NCBI GenBank assembly: GCA_963773665.1
Contig: CAVZBZ010000001.1
Location: forward strand, 124,001 to 188,000
Direction of reading: 5' to 3'
Source of the DNA: DATJLY01 sp963773665
Lineage (GTDB): Bacteria; Pseudomonadota; Alphaproteobacteria; ATCC43930; CGMCC-115725
DNA length: 64,000 bases
The stretch's first letter is position 1, and every line of letters begins with the position of its first letter. The notes under the pieces are model-generated. The model ran no database searches. It was not told the origin of the DNA and saw only the letters and a list, made by a program, of their open reading frames with translations. Below are positions 1-11,143 of this stretch, in pieces. The position numbers and the translations under genes were made by a program.

Positions 1-2
1 GC

Positions 3-956
3 GCGCGCCGCGACTATGTGAGCGCCGCCTTCGCAGCCGCCGAGGATCTCGGCGCCGACATCTACGAGATGTGCGTCAACGCCACGCCGTCCTGGACCAA
101 GGTCGGCGTCGAGACGGTGGGGCGATGCAAGGGCACGCTCGAGGCGGTGAAGGCGGCCGATATGATCCTTTGCCTGCATATCCCGCTCTTCACGCGCTGG
201 CTCAAGGAGGCGCGCGACGCCGGAACCCGCGTCCTCATGGCGATCGACGCGCCGGACGAGCTCGAGGAGCTGATGGCGCCGCCGGGCCTCAAGGAGGCCG
301 TGATCCACGCCGGCCGGATGCTCGAGGGGGCGAAGACGATGCGGATCACGCGCCGGGACGGCACCGATCTGTCGGTCAGGCTCGGCGAATATCCAACCAT
401 GATCCAATATGGCTTCGCCGAAGCGCCGGGCCGGTTCGATCATTGGGGCGCGGGCCATGTCCACACCTTCCCCAACGAAGGCTCGGCCAACGGCACGGTG
501 GTGCTGCGTCCGGGCGACATCGTCATCCTGCCGTATTGCCGCTATGTGCAGGATTCCGTCCGCATCGACATACGCGACGGCTTCATCCGCAGCATCGAGG
601 GCGGACTCGACGCCGTGCTCATGAATGATTGGCTCGACGGCAACCGCGCGCACAAGGACGATATGGACGGGCACGCGATTTCGCATCTCGGCTGGGGGCT
701 CAATCCGCAAGGACGGTGGGATGCGATCGCATTGCGCGGCGACGACCCGATGCGGCATCACGCCGATGCCCGCTGCTTTGCCGGGAATTTCCTGTTCTCG
801 ACCGGACCCAATTCGCAGGGCGGCGGCACGCGCACGACCAAGGGCCATTACGACGTGCCGATGCGCGACTGCAACGTCACGCTCGACAACCGGCTCGTCA
901 TTGAGCGCGGCCGGCTCGTCGACGAGAAGATGATCGTCGAGCGCGTCGCGCGCTGA
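3..956 (+). CDS. NicX-like (2,5-dihydroxypyridine 5,6-dioxygenase family) protein, 5' end cut by window
   Basis: The frame is open to the first bases of the window (reading ARRDYVSAAF), so the annotated GTG at 18 is probably internal and the true start lies upstream. The overall layout resembles the NicX/M29-aminopeptidase-like family of metal-dependent enzymes that open dihydroxypyridine rings. Seen: a His/Asp/Glu-rich C-terminal half with GWGLNPQGRWD and a C-terminal HYDVPMRDCNVTLD segment, where family members bind iron. It precedes a sugar-type ABC importer by 12 bases, so it is probably co-transcribed with it. Substrate is inferred only; another ring-cleaving or amidase-like activity is possible. 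Confidence 0.72.
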   Translation, partial: ARRDYVSAAFAAAEDLGADIYEMCVNATPSWTKVGVETVGRCKGTLEAVKAADMILCLHIPLFTRWLKEARDAGTRVLMAIDAPDELEELMAPPGLKEAVIHAGRMLEGAKTMRITRRDGTDLSVRLGEYPTMIQYGFAEAPGRFDHWGAGHVHTFPNEGSANGTVVLRPGDIVILPYCRYVQDSVRIDIRDGFIRSIEGGLDAVLMNDWLDGNRAHKDDMDGHAISHLGWGLNPQGRWDAIALRGDDPMRHHADARCFAGNFLFSTGPNSQGGGTRTTKGHYDVPMRDCNVTLDNRLVIERGRLVDEKMIVERVAR

Positions 957-968
957 GCGAAACCGCTT

Positions 969-2426
969 ATGGCCGAAAAGCTCGTTGGCGCGACCGGACT
1001 GACGAAACGGTTCGGCGCGACCGTGGCGCTCGGCTCGGTCGATTTCGATCTTCATTCCGGGGAGATTCACGCGCTCGTCGGCGAGAACGGCGCCGGCAAG
1101 AGCACGCTCATCCGCATCCTGAGCGGCGTGCTGCGCGCTGACGAGGGCGCGCTGCAAGTCGGGGGAACGCCGCGCCGCTTCGCCAATCCGCGCGATGCGA
1201 TCGCGGCCGGAATCGCGACAATTCCGCAGGAGCTTCGCCTCGTGCCGGCGCTGTCGGTGGCCGAGAACATCGCGCTCGGCGATTTGCCGCTGCGGCATAT
1301 CTGGGGGAAGGTCGCGACGGTCGATCGCGCGCGGATGCGCGAGGAAGCGCGCGCGCTGCTCGCGCGGCTCGGCTTCGCGCCCGACCCGGACGCGCGCGTC
1401 GATAGGCTCGCCTTCGCCGAGCGTCAGCTCGTCGCGATCGCCAAGGCGCTGCGGCGCAACTGCCGCATCCTGATCCTCGACGAGCCGACCGCCGCGCTCG
1501 AAGCGCGCGAGGTGGAGCGCCTTTTCGCGGTGCTGGCGCGGATGCGCAGCGACGGCGTCGGCATAGTCTATATCTCGCACCGGCTCGCCGAGGTGACGCG
1601 GATCGCCGACCGCTGCACCGTGCTCCGTGACGGCCGCGTGGTCGCTTCAAAGAGGCGCGACGAGATCGACGCCGCCGGCCTGGTTCGCGCCATGACCGGG
1701 AGGGATATCGCGCCCGGGCAGGAGGCAGCACCCGACATGGGCGAGCTGCTGCTCGAAGAGATGGACGTGGGGGAGGACGCGATCGCGGTCCCGGCAGGAG
1801 CGATCGTGGGGATGGCGGGATTGTTGGGAAGCGGTGCGGCGCGGCGGACGATGCGTTTATTCGGCGCGTTGCACGCCGTTCGTCTGCGCGTAGGCGGCCG
1901 CGCCGCCGCGATCGGCGGGCCGCGCGCGGCTGTCGCCGCCGGGATCGGCCTCGTGCCGGGCGAACGGCGGCTCGGCCTCGTCATGAATCACTCGGTGCGC
2001 GACAATATATTGCTGCCGAGCCTCGACGGATGGCGGATCGACCGGCGCGCGGGCGACCGGCTCGTGGCCGAGCTCATGGAATTACTGGATATACGGCCTC
2101 GGCGGCCCGATCTGCCGGCTTCTTCGCTGTCGGGCGGCAATCAGCAGAAGGTGATATTCGCGAAGTGGCTGGCCAAGCGCGCCGGCATCCTGCTGCTCGA
2201 CGACGCGACGCAGAGCGTCGATGCGGCGGCGAAGGCGCAGATCCACGGGCTCATTCGCAAGTTCGTGCAGGAGGGCGGCGGGGTGCTGATGCGCTCGAGC
2301 GACTTGGCGGAGCTTTCGCAGCTTTGCCGGCGCGTCTATGCGATGCGGCACGGCGCCATCGCGGCGCAGCTCGAGGGCGAGCGCGGCATCGACGAGAACG
2401 CGCTCCGCCAGGCGATCGGGGGATGA
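969..2426 (+). CDS. Sugar-type ABC transporter ATPase, two ABC domains (RbsA/MglA-like)
   Basis: A 485-aa tandem ATPase of the ribose/galactoside importer class; it would energise the permease encoded next. The first domain has Walker A GENGAGKST (about residue 40), Walker B LILDEPTAAL and a shortened signature region LAFAERQLVAIAKAL. The second domain has a degenerate Walker A (GLLGSGAARR) but a canonical LSGGNQQKVIFAKWL signature. This is the usual asymmetry of the family, in which one site is weak. It starts 12 bases after the NicX-like gene and overlaps the permease start by four bases (ATGA), indicating translational coupling. The aromatic-enzyme context suggests the cargo may be an aromatic or N-heterocycle rather than a sugar (inference). 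Confidence 0.9.
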   Translation: MAEKLVGATGLTKRFGATVALGSVDFDLHSGEIHALVGENGAGKSTLIRILSGVLRADEGALQVGGTPRRFANPRDAIAAGIATIPQELRLVPALSVAENIALGDLPLRHIWGKVATVDRARMREEARALLARLGFAPDPDARVDRLAFAERQLVAIAKALRRNCRILILDEPTAALEAREVERLFAVLARMRSDGVGIVYISHRLAEVTRIADRCTVLRDGRVVASKRRDEIDAAGLVRAMTGRDIAPGQEAAPDMGELLLEEMDVGEDAIAVPAGAIVGMAGLLGSGAARRTMRLFGALHAVRLRVGGRAAAIGGPRAAVAAGIGLVPGERRLGLVMNHSVRDNILLPSLDGWRIDRRAGDRLVAELMELLDIRPRRPDLPASSLSGGNQQKVIFAKWLAKRAGILLLDDATQSVDAAAKAQIHGLIRKFVQEGGGVLMRSSDLAELSQLCRRVYAMRHGAIAAQLEGERGIDENALRQAIGG

Positions 2427-3370
2427 GCCTCGCCTTCGCCCAGCGCATCAATCTGCCGGGTCAGGCGCCGGTGGCGACGCTCGCGCTGCTCTGTCTTTTC
2501 ACGGCGCTGATGACGGACCGGTTCCTGACGCCGCTCAATCTCACCAACATCCTCGTGCAGTCGTCGATCATGGCGGTGATCGCCATCGGCATGACCTTCG
2601 TCATCGTCGGCGGCGGCTTCGATCTGTCGGTCGGCTCGACCGCGGCACTGTCCGGCTGCATCGGCGCGCTCGCGATGCTCAAGGCCGGGATCGCCGCCGG
2701 CATCGTCGCAGGCATCGCGGCGGGGGCGCTCGTCGGATGCGTCAATGGGCTGGTCATCGCGGTGCTGGAGGTCAATCCCTTCATCACCACGCTCGGCACC
2801 ATGGTTCTCGTGCGCGGCGTCGTGTTCCTGATTACCGGGGGAGCGCCGGTCGGCGGCGAGGAAGGATTGCCTCGCCCGTTCGTCGCGTTCGGCGCGGAAC
2901 GGCTCTTGGGCATCCATTATCTCGTCTGGGTTCCGGCCATTCTGCTGCTGGCCCTGTCCTGGGTCATGCACTCGACCCCTTACGGCCGCCGCGTCTATGC
3001 GACTGGCGGCGGGCGCGAAGCGGCGTATCTGTCGGGCGTGCCGGTGCGATGGGTGATCGCTTCGACATATGTGTGGTCGGGCGCGCTCGCCGGCGTCGCC
3101 GGGATGATGCTGGCGGCACGGCTGCAATCGGGCCAGCCGACCGCGGGCGAGTTCTACGAGCTCACCGCGATTGCAGCCGTCGTTCTCGGCGGCGCCTCGC
3201 TCCAGGGCGGCGAGGGAACGCTGTACAAAAGCGTGATCGGCGTCTTCATCATGGTGGTGCTCGGCAACAGCCTCAATCTGCTCAATGTCGATTCCTATTG
3301 GCAAAGGGTTGCGGTTGGCGGCGTAATCATTGCAGCGGCGGCGGCCGACCGGGTGCGGCGGCGGCGCTGA
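2423..3370 (+). CDS. ABC transporter permease (RbsC-like)
   Basis: 315-aa polytopic membrane protein of the branched-chain/ribose permease superfamily. Motifs seen include GMTFVIVGGGFDLSVGS near the N-terminus and NPFITTLGTMVLVRG in the middle, both diagnostic of RbsC-like permeases, and a C-terminal AVVLGGASLQGGEGT loop. The ATG at 2423 overlaps the stop of the ATPase gene. A longer in-frame reading upstream (from 2030) lies inside the ATPase gene and is not real. It would form the membrane channel with the ATPase and binding protein on either side. Confidence 0.92.
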   Translation: MSLAFAQRINLPGQAPVATLALLCLFTALMTDRFLTPLNLTNILVQSSIMAVIAIGMTFVIVGGGFDLSVGSTAALSGCIGALAMLKAGIAAGIVAGIAAGALVGCVNGLVIAVLEVNPFITTLGTMVLVRGVVFLITGGAPVGGEEGLPRPFVAFGAERLLGIHYLVWVPAILLLALSWVMHSTPYGRRVYATGGGREAAYLSGVPVRWVIASTYVWSGALAGVAGMMLAARLQSGQPTAGEFYELTAIAAVVLGGASLQGGEGTLYKSVIGVFIMVVLGNSLNLLNVDSYWQRVAVGGVIIAAAAADRVRRRR

Positions 3371-3384
3371 AAGGGAGGGGAGGA

Positions 3385-4323
3385 ATGCGGACTCTTCGCA
3401 TCGCGGCATTGGCCGGAGCATTGGTCGCGGCAGCGCTTGCGCCGGCACCGGCATCGGCGCAGGCGCAAAAAATCACCATCGGCGTGTCGCTCGCCCAGGA
3501 CGACAATCCGTTCTACATCGCCATGCTGCGCGGCATCCGCGCCCGCGCCCAGGAGCTCGGCTGGGACGTGGTGACGGTCTCCTCCAACGAGGACAAGCTG
3601 AAGCAGATCAACGGGGTCCAGGACCTCGTCGCGCGCGGCGTCAAGGGCATCCTGATCTCGCCGATCGACGCCGTCGGGGTCAACGGCGCCTATGACGCGG
3701 CGGCGGCGGCGCATATTCCGATCATCTCGGTCGCGCGCGGCGCCAAGTCGCCCAATCAGACGCTGCACGTTGCGATGGACGAGAAGCAGGTGGGTCGCGA
3801 CATCGCGCAATGGACGGCGACGCATGTCGGCACCGGCAGCGTCGCGATGCTGAAAGGGCCGAGCGGCGCCGAGACCTTTGCCAATCTCGCTGCGGGATTC
3901 ACCGAGGTGATGGCCAAGAATCCCGGCATCAAGATCGTGTTTCAGACCGACGGGCCGCTGACGCGCGAGCGCGGCGTCAAGGATGCCGAGGACGCGCTCG
4001 TGGCACACCCCGATCTCAAGGCGATCTATACGGCCAACGACGATGTCGGGCTCGGGGCGGCGCAGGCGGTGGCCGCGGCCAACGACAAGGGCAAGGTTCT
4101 CGTGACCGCCATGAACGGCGTGCCGCCGGCGCTCAAGGCGGTGAAGGACGGCGCGCTGGCGCTTACCGTCGAACTCAATCCGGCCGATTGGGGGAGGTTG
4201 GGCGTGGACGTGCTGAATCGCTATTTCCAGGGGGAAAAGTTCAATCAGCAGGTGTTCATCAAGCACGTGCTGATCGACAGCACGGACGTTGACGCGGCGC
4301 TCGCCAAGCTGCCCAAGAGCTGA
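3385..4323 (+). CDS. Periplasmic sugar-binding-type protein of ABC importer (RbsB-like)
   Basis: 312-aa substrate-binding protein with a Sec signal peptide (hydrophobic LAALAGALVAAALAPAPASA, cleavage after ASAQA). The mature part begins KITIGVSLAQDDNPFY, the classic start of the periplasmic-binding-protein-4/RbsB fold, with the hinge region TAMNG and a typical family length. The start at 3385 follows a strong ribosome binding site (GGGAGGGGAGGA, 3373-3384). It completes a three-gene importer with the upstream ATPase and permease and precedes a gentisate-dioxygenase-like gene by 11 bases. Confidence 0.93.
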   Translation: MRTLRIAALAGALVAAALAPAPASAQAQKITIGVSLAQDDNPFYIAMLRGIRARAQELGWDVVTVSSNEDKLKQINGVQDLVARGVKGILISPIDAVGVNGAYDAAAAAHIPIISVARGAKSPNQTLHVAMDEKQVGRDIAQWTATHVGTGSVAMLKGPSGAETFANLAAGFTEVMAKNPGIKIVFQTDGPLTRERGVKDAEDALVAHPDLKAIYTANDDVGLGAAQAVAAANDKGKVLVTAMNGVPPALKAVKDGALALTVELNPADWGRLGVDVLNRYFQGEKFNQQVFIKHVLIDSTDVDAALAKLPKS

Positions 4324-4334
4324 GGAGGCCGGTC

Positions 4335-5353
4335 GTGGCGGATGAACCGAGACGCGATGGGCAGTTCATCGCCGCGCTCGAGGCGGCGAACATCCATCCG
4401 CTATGGGACCGCTACAAGCGGATCACGCCGGTGGCGCCGCAGGCAAGGGACGCGCCCTTCCTGTGGCGCTGGCGCGATGTCGCGCCTTATGCCATGCGCG
4501 CGGCCGAGCAATGCTCGCTCGAGGATGCCGAGCGCCGCGCCCTCATCATGGCGCATCCGGCGTTCGGCGGTGCTACGCAGACGACGAGCAACCTGCTCTG
4601 CGCCTTCACGATCCTCGAGCCCGGCGACAGGGCGCGCCCGCACCGCCATACCGCGGCCGCGATCCGCTTCGCGACCCAGGCCGAGGGGGCGGTCACGATC
4701 GTCAACGGCCGCCGCTGCGAAATGCACGAGGGCGACCTCATCCTTACCCCGCCCATGTGCTGGCACGGCCACATCAACGAAGGCAATCATCGAACCTTCT
4801 GGTTCGATGCCGCCAACATGCCGCTCATCTGCGCGCTCGACGCGAATTTCTTCGAGCCGGGCGACCCGAAGATCGAGGATTTCTGGCGCGTCGATGAAGG
4901 TGCCGAGAAGCTGTGGAGCGAGGCGGGCCTTGCGACGCAGGGTGCCGCCGAGGCTGCGACCCATTCGCCCAAATACCGCTATCCGGGGGAAGCCGTGCGG
5001 CGCTTGCTCGGCGCGGCGCCGGTTGGGCCCGATGGCGCGCGCACGGTGCGCTACGTCAATCCGGCGACCGGCGGACCGGTGATGCCGACGCTCGATTGTC
5101 AGGCGATGCGCCTCGGCGACAAGGCGCCGACGCGCGACCGGCGGGCAAGCTGGAACCAGATCTGCCTCGTCGTCTCAGGCGCCGGACGATCGCGGGTCGG
5201 CGACCATTCGCTCGAATGGACGAAGCACGACGTCTTCACCATTCCGCATTGGACCTGGGCGCGCCATGAGGCGACGGATGGCGAGGCCGATCTCCTCGTT
5301 GTCAGCGACCGCGCCGTGATGGAGCGGCTCGACCTCGCGCGCGAAGAGATCGA

Positions 5354-5357
<4 letters not shown>
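4335..5357 (+). CDS. Gentisate 1,2-dioxygenase-like double-cupin dioxygenase
   Basis: 340-aa bicupin. The first cupin shows LEPGDRARPHRHTAAAIRF followed by GDLILTPPMCWHGH, matching the Fe(II)-binding His motif of gentisate and 1-hydroxy-2-naphthoate dioxygenases; the second, C-terminal cupin (about 240-335) is degenerate. Such enzymes cleave the ring of a hydroxylated aromatic acid between the carboxylate and a hydroxyl carbon. The GTG start at 4335 has GAGGAGG 6-12 bases upstream. The stop overlaps the next gene by four bases. Exact substrate is unknown; gentisate, a hydroxynicotinate-derived product or salicylate are all possible within the family. Confidence 0.88.
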
Positions 5358-7746
<2,389 letters not shown>

Positions 7747-7750
<4 letters not shown>

Positions 7751-8928
7751 AGGGTGCCGGCGGCAATCGGCGCATGAGCCGCGCCGAAGTGATCGAGCGG
7801 GCGCGCGGCATCGCGGCCGCGGTGGCACCCCAAGCCGAGCGCGCGGAAAAGCTGCGGCGCCTGCCGCCAGAGAACGTGGCGGCCATCATGGGATCGGGCC
7901 TAATGCCGATGATGCGCCCTGCGCGGTTCGGCGGGTTCGGCGGCGATTGGCTCGATCTTCTCAACGCCTGCGTCGAGGTCGGCCGCGTCTGCGGCTCGAC
8001 CTCGTGGTGCCTATCGTTTCTGCTGCATCACCAGTGGATCTTCGCCTATTTCCCGGACCAAGCGCAAAGGCGCGTGTTCGGCGCGGCGCCCGATCCGAAA
8101 TTCGTCGTCTCGTTCGCGCCGGCCGGAAAGGTTCGGCCTGCGCCGGGCGGATGGGAGATAAGCGGCGAATGGCCCTGGGGATCGGGCGGCGATCACTGCG
8201 ACTGGGCGATGGTGGGGGCGCTTCTGCCGGGCGCCGAGGGCAGCCCGCCGGAGGCGCGGATGTTCCTGCTGCAGCCCGGCCAGTTCCGCATGCGCGACGT
8301 GTGGTACAGCGTCGGCCTCAAGGGCTCGGGCACGAACAACATCGTCATCGATCCGGTCTTCGTGCCGGCCGAGTTCACGCTCAATATCTCTCGGGCGCGC
8401 GACGGAACGGCGCCCGGCTGCAGCCTCGATGACGGCGTCATTTTTCGCTCGCCGCTGAGCGCGCAGGCCTGGGTCGGCATCGTGTCGCCTCTCCTTGGCG
8501 TCGCGCGCGGCGCCTGCGACAGTTTCATCGCATACACGCGCGGCAAGACCTCGACCTTCGGCGGCAAGGCGGCGGAGAATGCGCCGATGCAGGTCGCGAT
8601 CGGCGAATCGCTGGCCGAACTCGACGCCGCATTCGCGCTGGCCGAACGTATCAACGAGGGGATTTTTGCCGAACAGCCGGTCACGCTCGACCATCGCGTG
8701 CGTTATCGGCGCAATGCCACCTTGGCGGCGCGACTGGCGCTCAGCGCGGTCGATCGTCTCTTCGATCTCGCGGGCGCCCAGGGTCTTACGGAAACGAGCG
8801 CGTTGCAGCGCCATTGGCGCGACGCGCATGCGATCGCGCATCACTATGCGCTGGGCGGCGTCGCGTTCCAGAATGCGGGGCGCTTGGCGCTCGGCCTCGG
8901 CATGACGCCGGGCGATCCGCTCTATTGA
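7747..8928 (+). CDS. Flavin-dependent monooxygenase / acyl-CoA dehydrogenase-fold protein (HsaA/HpaH type)
   Basis: 393-aa protein with the acyl-CoA dehydrogenase fold used by group D flavin monooxygenases such as HsaA and the oxygenase component of 4-hydroxyphenylacetate 3-hydroxylase. Seen: MRPARFGGFGGDWLD and CGSTSWCLSF in the N-terminal helical domain, the beta-domain motif WEISGEWPWGSGGDHCDWA, and a C-terminal HHYALGGVAFQNAGR. It would hydroxylate an aromatic substrate with reduced flavin from a separate reductase, which is not encoded nearby. ATG at 7747 overlaps the preceding stop, and an alternative ATG lies 11 codons in. It is the last gene of the aromatic operon. Confidence 0.85.
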
Positions 8929-8938
8929 CGCCCCCGCG

Positions 8939-9337
8939 TCACTCCTTTGGCTTGAGCTTCAACGAGGCGGAGTTGATGCAGTAGCGCAGACCCGTCGGCT
9001 TCGGGCCATCCGGAAATAAATGTCCCAGATGCGCCTCGCATCGGCTGCACAGCACCTCGGTGCGACTCATGAACAGGCTTCGGTCGGTCTCGGTCTCGAC
9101 CGCATCCTTGGAAGCCGGCTCATAGAAGCTCGGCCATCCCGTGCCGGAATCGAATTTCGTATCCGAGCTGAACAGCTCCTGTCCGCAGCAGACGCAGGTA
9201 TAAACGCCCTTCGCCTTCGAGTCCCAGTATTCGCCGGTGAAGGCGCGCTCGGTGCCCTTCTGGCGCGCGACGTGATACTGCTCGGGCGTGAGCTCTTTGC
9301 GCCATTCGGTGTCCGGCTTTTCGATCTTGTCGGCCAT
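8939..9337 (-). CDS. msrB: Peptide-methionine (R)-S-oxide reductase MsrB
   Basis: 132-aa MsrB that reduces methionine-R-sulfoxide in proteins. The full family pattern is visible: two CxxC zinc sites (CVCC and CSRC), GWPSFYEP, HLGHLFPDGP and the catalytic cysteine in RYCINSASL. The start at 9337 is chosen over the in-frame ATG at 9358 because GAGAGGAGA sits about seven bases upstream of the inner ATG. It converges on the end of the aromatic operon, ten bases away. Confidence 0.97.
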   Translation of the reverse strand: MADKIEKPDTEWRKELTPEQYHVARQKGTERAFTGEYWDSKAKGVYTCVCCGQELFSSDTKFDSGTGWPSFYEPASKDAVETETDRSLFMSRTEVLCSRCEAHLGHLFPDGPKPTGLRYCINSASLKLKPKE

Positions 9338-9406
9338 CGTCGATCTCCTCTCGGCCATGATACCGCAGCGCCCTCGGATGGGCCATGGCCGCAGAAATGC
9401 CGAGGA

Positions 9407-9625
9407 TCATCGCTCGATGTGCACAGGCGCGCCGCTGCAATTGCGGCCTCCTGCCGTCGCGCACGACTGCGTCCGGTTCCAATCGTAAAACGAGAAGAGG
9501 AACTCGGTGAGCAGGACGGCCGTCACGATCGCGGCGGCAATGAGCAGCAGCTGGCGCATGGAATCGACTATGGATGTGCGCCGGACGCCGCGCAAGCGCG
9601 CCCGCTTCCGATGCGACCGGGCCAT
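9407..9625 (-). CDS. Small single-pass membrane protein, unknown function
   Basis: Up to 72 aa; an inner ATG at 9559 would give 50 aa. Seen: an Arg-rich N-terminus, one hydrophobic helix (RQLLLIAAAIVTAVLLTEF) and a short extracytoplasmic tail with two cysteines (DWNRTQSCATAGGRNC). No domain is recognised. No strong ribosome binding site marks either start, but the positive-inside layout and cysteine-bearing tail look like a real small exported-tail protein. It lies between msrB and the divergent gene at 9680. Confidence 0.5.
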   Translation of the reverse strand: MARSHRKRARLRGVRRTSIVDSMRQLLLIAAAIVTAVLLTEFLFSFYDWNRTQSCATAGGRNCSGAPVHIER

Positions 9626-9679
9626 TATTCGTTAACACACTCGACCTAGACTGAGGGATCAATCCTCTCGTCCAGCGGC

Positions 9680-11080
9680 ATGCTCAACCTGAGTTCGTCA
9701 AGACGATACGAGGTCGCGGCGCGGCGCGGCGGTCGTTGGCTGATCGACTGCCTCGCCCAAAGCGAGAGCGAGGCCCGTGCGCGGGCCGAGGAGCTTTACC
9801 GGGACGAGGCCATCGAGGCGGTCCGCGTCGTTCGGGCACGCTTCGGCCACGACGGAACATCCTTCGAATCCGTCCTACTCGAACAGGAGCGGCCGAAACG
9901 GCAGGGCCAGGCGCCCGTTCGCATTGCGGCCGCGCCGGCCGCGGCGGCGTGGTGCGAAACTCTGGGCGATCTCTATGGGCGCGAGAGCCGGCACGCGATC
10001 GCGCGGCTTCTGCGCAATTTCCTCGATCGCTACGGCATCACGCCAACCGAATTGCTGCACCATCATCGCTACATGCGCCTGCTCGAGCGTCAGGAGAATC
10101 TCCTGCCCCAGGCGGTGCAACGGATGGCGTCCCTTCAAGCGAAGGCGCGGGGCGTCGAGCCGCGCGTGCGCGCCGATGCGATCGACCGGTTCGTCGAGGA
10201 AGCGGCCGCGCGGGCTCGCGACGCGCTTTCCTCGCGCGCCGCGCCGCAGCTTGGCGAGGACGGCATCGGTTCTCTCGTTGCCGCCATTGCGTCGCTTGCG
10301 AAGAGCGAAGCAGATCAGGCCTTTTACCTCCGCTTCGCCGTCAGCGTCGCGTGGGAATCGAATTCCGGCCCGGCCGACAAACTTGCTGCCGTTGGACAGT
10401 GGGCCGGTGAAGCCGAGACGTTCCTGCCGCTCGTCGATGAGCTTGCTGCCGGGCTGCTGGGCGCCGCAAGCCTCGTTCAGGAAGTGCTCGGCGCGCAGCC
10501 GCATCTCGCCGCGGCCTTGGGCACGCTGGCGGACCTTGCGCTGGGACATACGGCAGACAAGACGCCACTGGCGCTGGCCCCGTTCGCGGACCACCTGGGC
10601 GCCGCATCTCTTCCGGAGACGCGCCTCATCCTCGTCGAGCGCATCGAGCGCGAGCTCGCAAGCGACAAGCCTCTGAGCCGGGACGACGGCACGGCGCAGC
10701 GACGCCAGTTCGAAGCGCTCCTCGACAAGCTCGTCGATGCCGACGGGCTTTTCGCCGGCGGTCCAGCGATGGTCGAAGCGATCGCGCGACGTTCGCGCCG
10801 GCTCGAAATCGTCGGCGGCGTCGAGGCCATGCGCTTTCGCTCGGAAACCGTGGCAGAGCGGCTCGAAGAACTCCTGGCCCAGGCCGCGGACGTGCTTGCC
10901 GAACGACAGCAGCGCGCGATCGGCACATATTTCGCCGCCATGCTCGACGATTTCGGCCAACATCGCGACGCCGTCGAAGCCTATCGTTCGCGCATCGGCA
11001 GCTTGCCGTTTTCGGACGCGATGAAGTCGGCGATCTTGTGCCGCTTCCCAAGTCCGCTTCCCGGCGCCGCGAAAGCTTGA
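9680..11080 (+). CDS. Hypothetical protein, 466 aa, helical, cytoplasmic
   Basis: Not recognised. The protein opens with a short module (SSRRYEVAARRGGRWLIDCL, then DEAIEAVRVVRARF) resembling a small alpha/beta domain. The remainder is long amphipathic helices rich in Ala, Glu, Leu and Arg. No signal peptide or membrane segment is seen. It ends 63 bases before a pentapeptide-repeat gene on the same strand, with a large inverted repeat between them. Codon use matches the neighbours. Confidence 0.7.
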   Translation: MLNLSSSRRYEVAARRGGRWLIDCLAQSESEARARAEELYRDEAIEAVRVVRARFGHDGTSFESVLLEQERPKRQGQAPVRIAAAPAAAAWCETLGDLYGRESRHAIARLLRNFLDRYGITPTELLHHHRYMRLLERQENLLPQAVQRMASLQAKARGVEPRVRADAIDRFVEEAAARARDALSSRAAPQLGEDGIGSLVAAIASLAKSEADQAFYLRFAVSVAWESNSGPADKLAAVGQWAGEAETFLPLVDELAAGLLGAASLVQEVLGAQPHLAAALGTLADLALGHTADKTPLALAPFADHLGAASLPETRLILVERIERELASDKPLSRDDGTAQRRQFEALLDKLVDADGLFAGGPAMVEAIARRSRRLEIVGGVEAMRFRSETVAERLEELLAQAADVLAERQQRAIGTYFAAMLDDFGQHRDAVEAYRSRIGSLPFSDAMKSAILCRFPSPLPGAAKA

Positions 11081-11082
11081 AT

Positions 11083-11137
11083 TAAGAGCGTTTTTACCCG
11101 GCTGCCTTAACCTGCGAGCCGGGGTCAAGCGCTCTTA
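11083..11137 (+). promoter_or_regulatory. Nested inverted repeat before pentapeptide-repeat gene
   Basis: Outer arms TAAGAGCG (11083-11090) and CGCTCTTA (11130-11137) enclose inner arms CCCGGCT (11097-11103) and AGCCGGG (11117-11123), with a T5 run between the left arms. The structure lies between the stop at 11080 and the ATG at 11144, so it could act as a leader structure or operator. Function is not established. Confidence 0.35.
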
Positions 11138-11143
11138 GAAATC

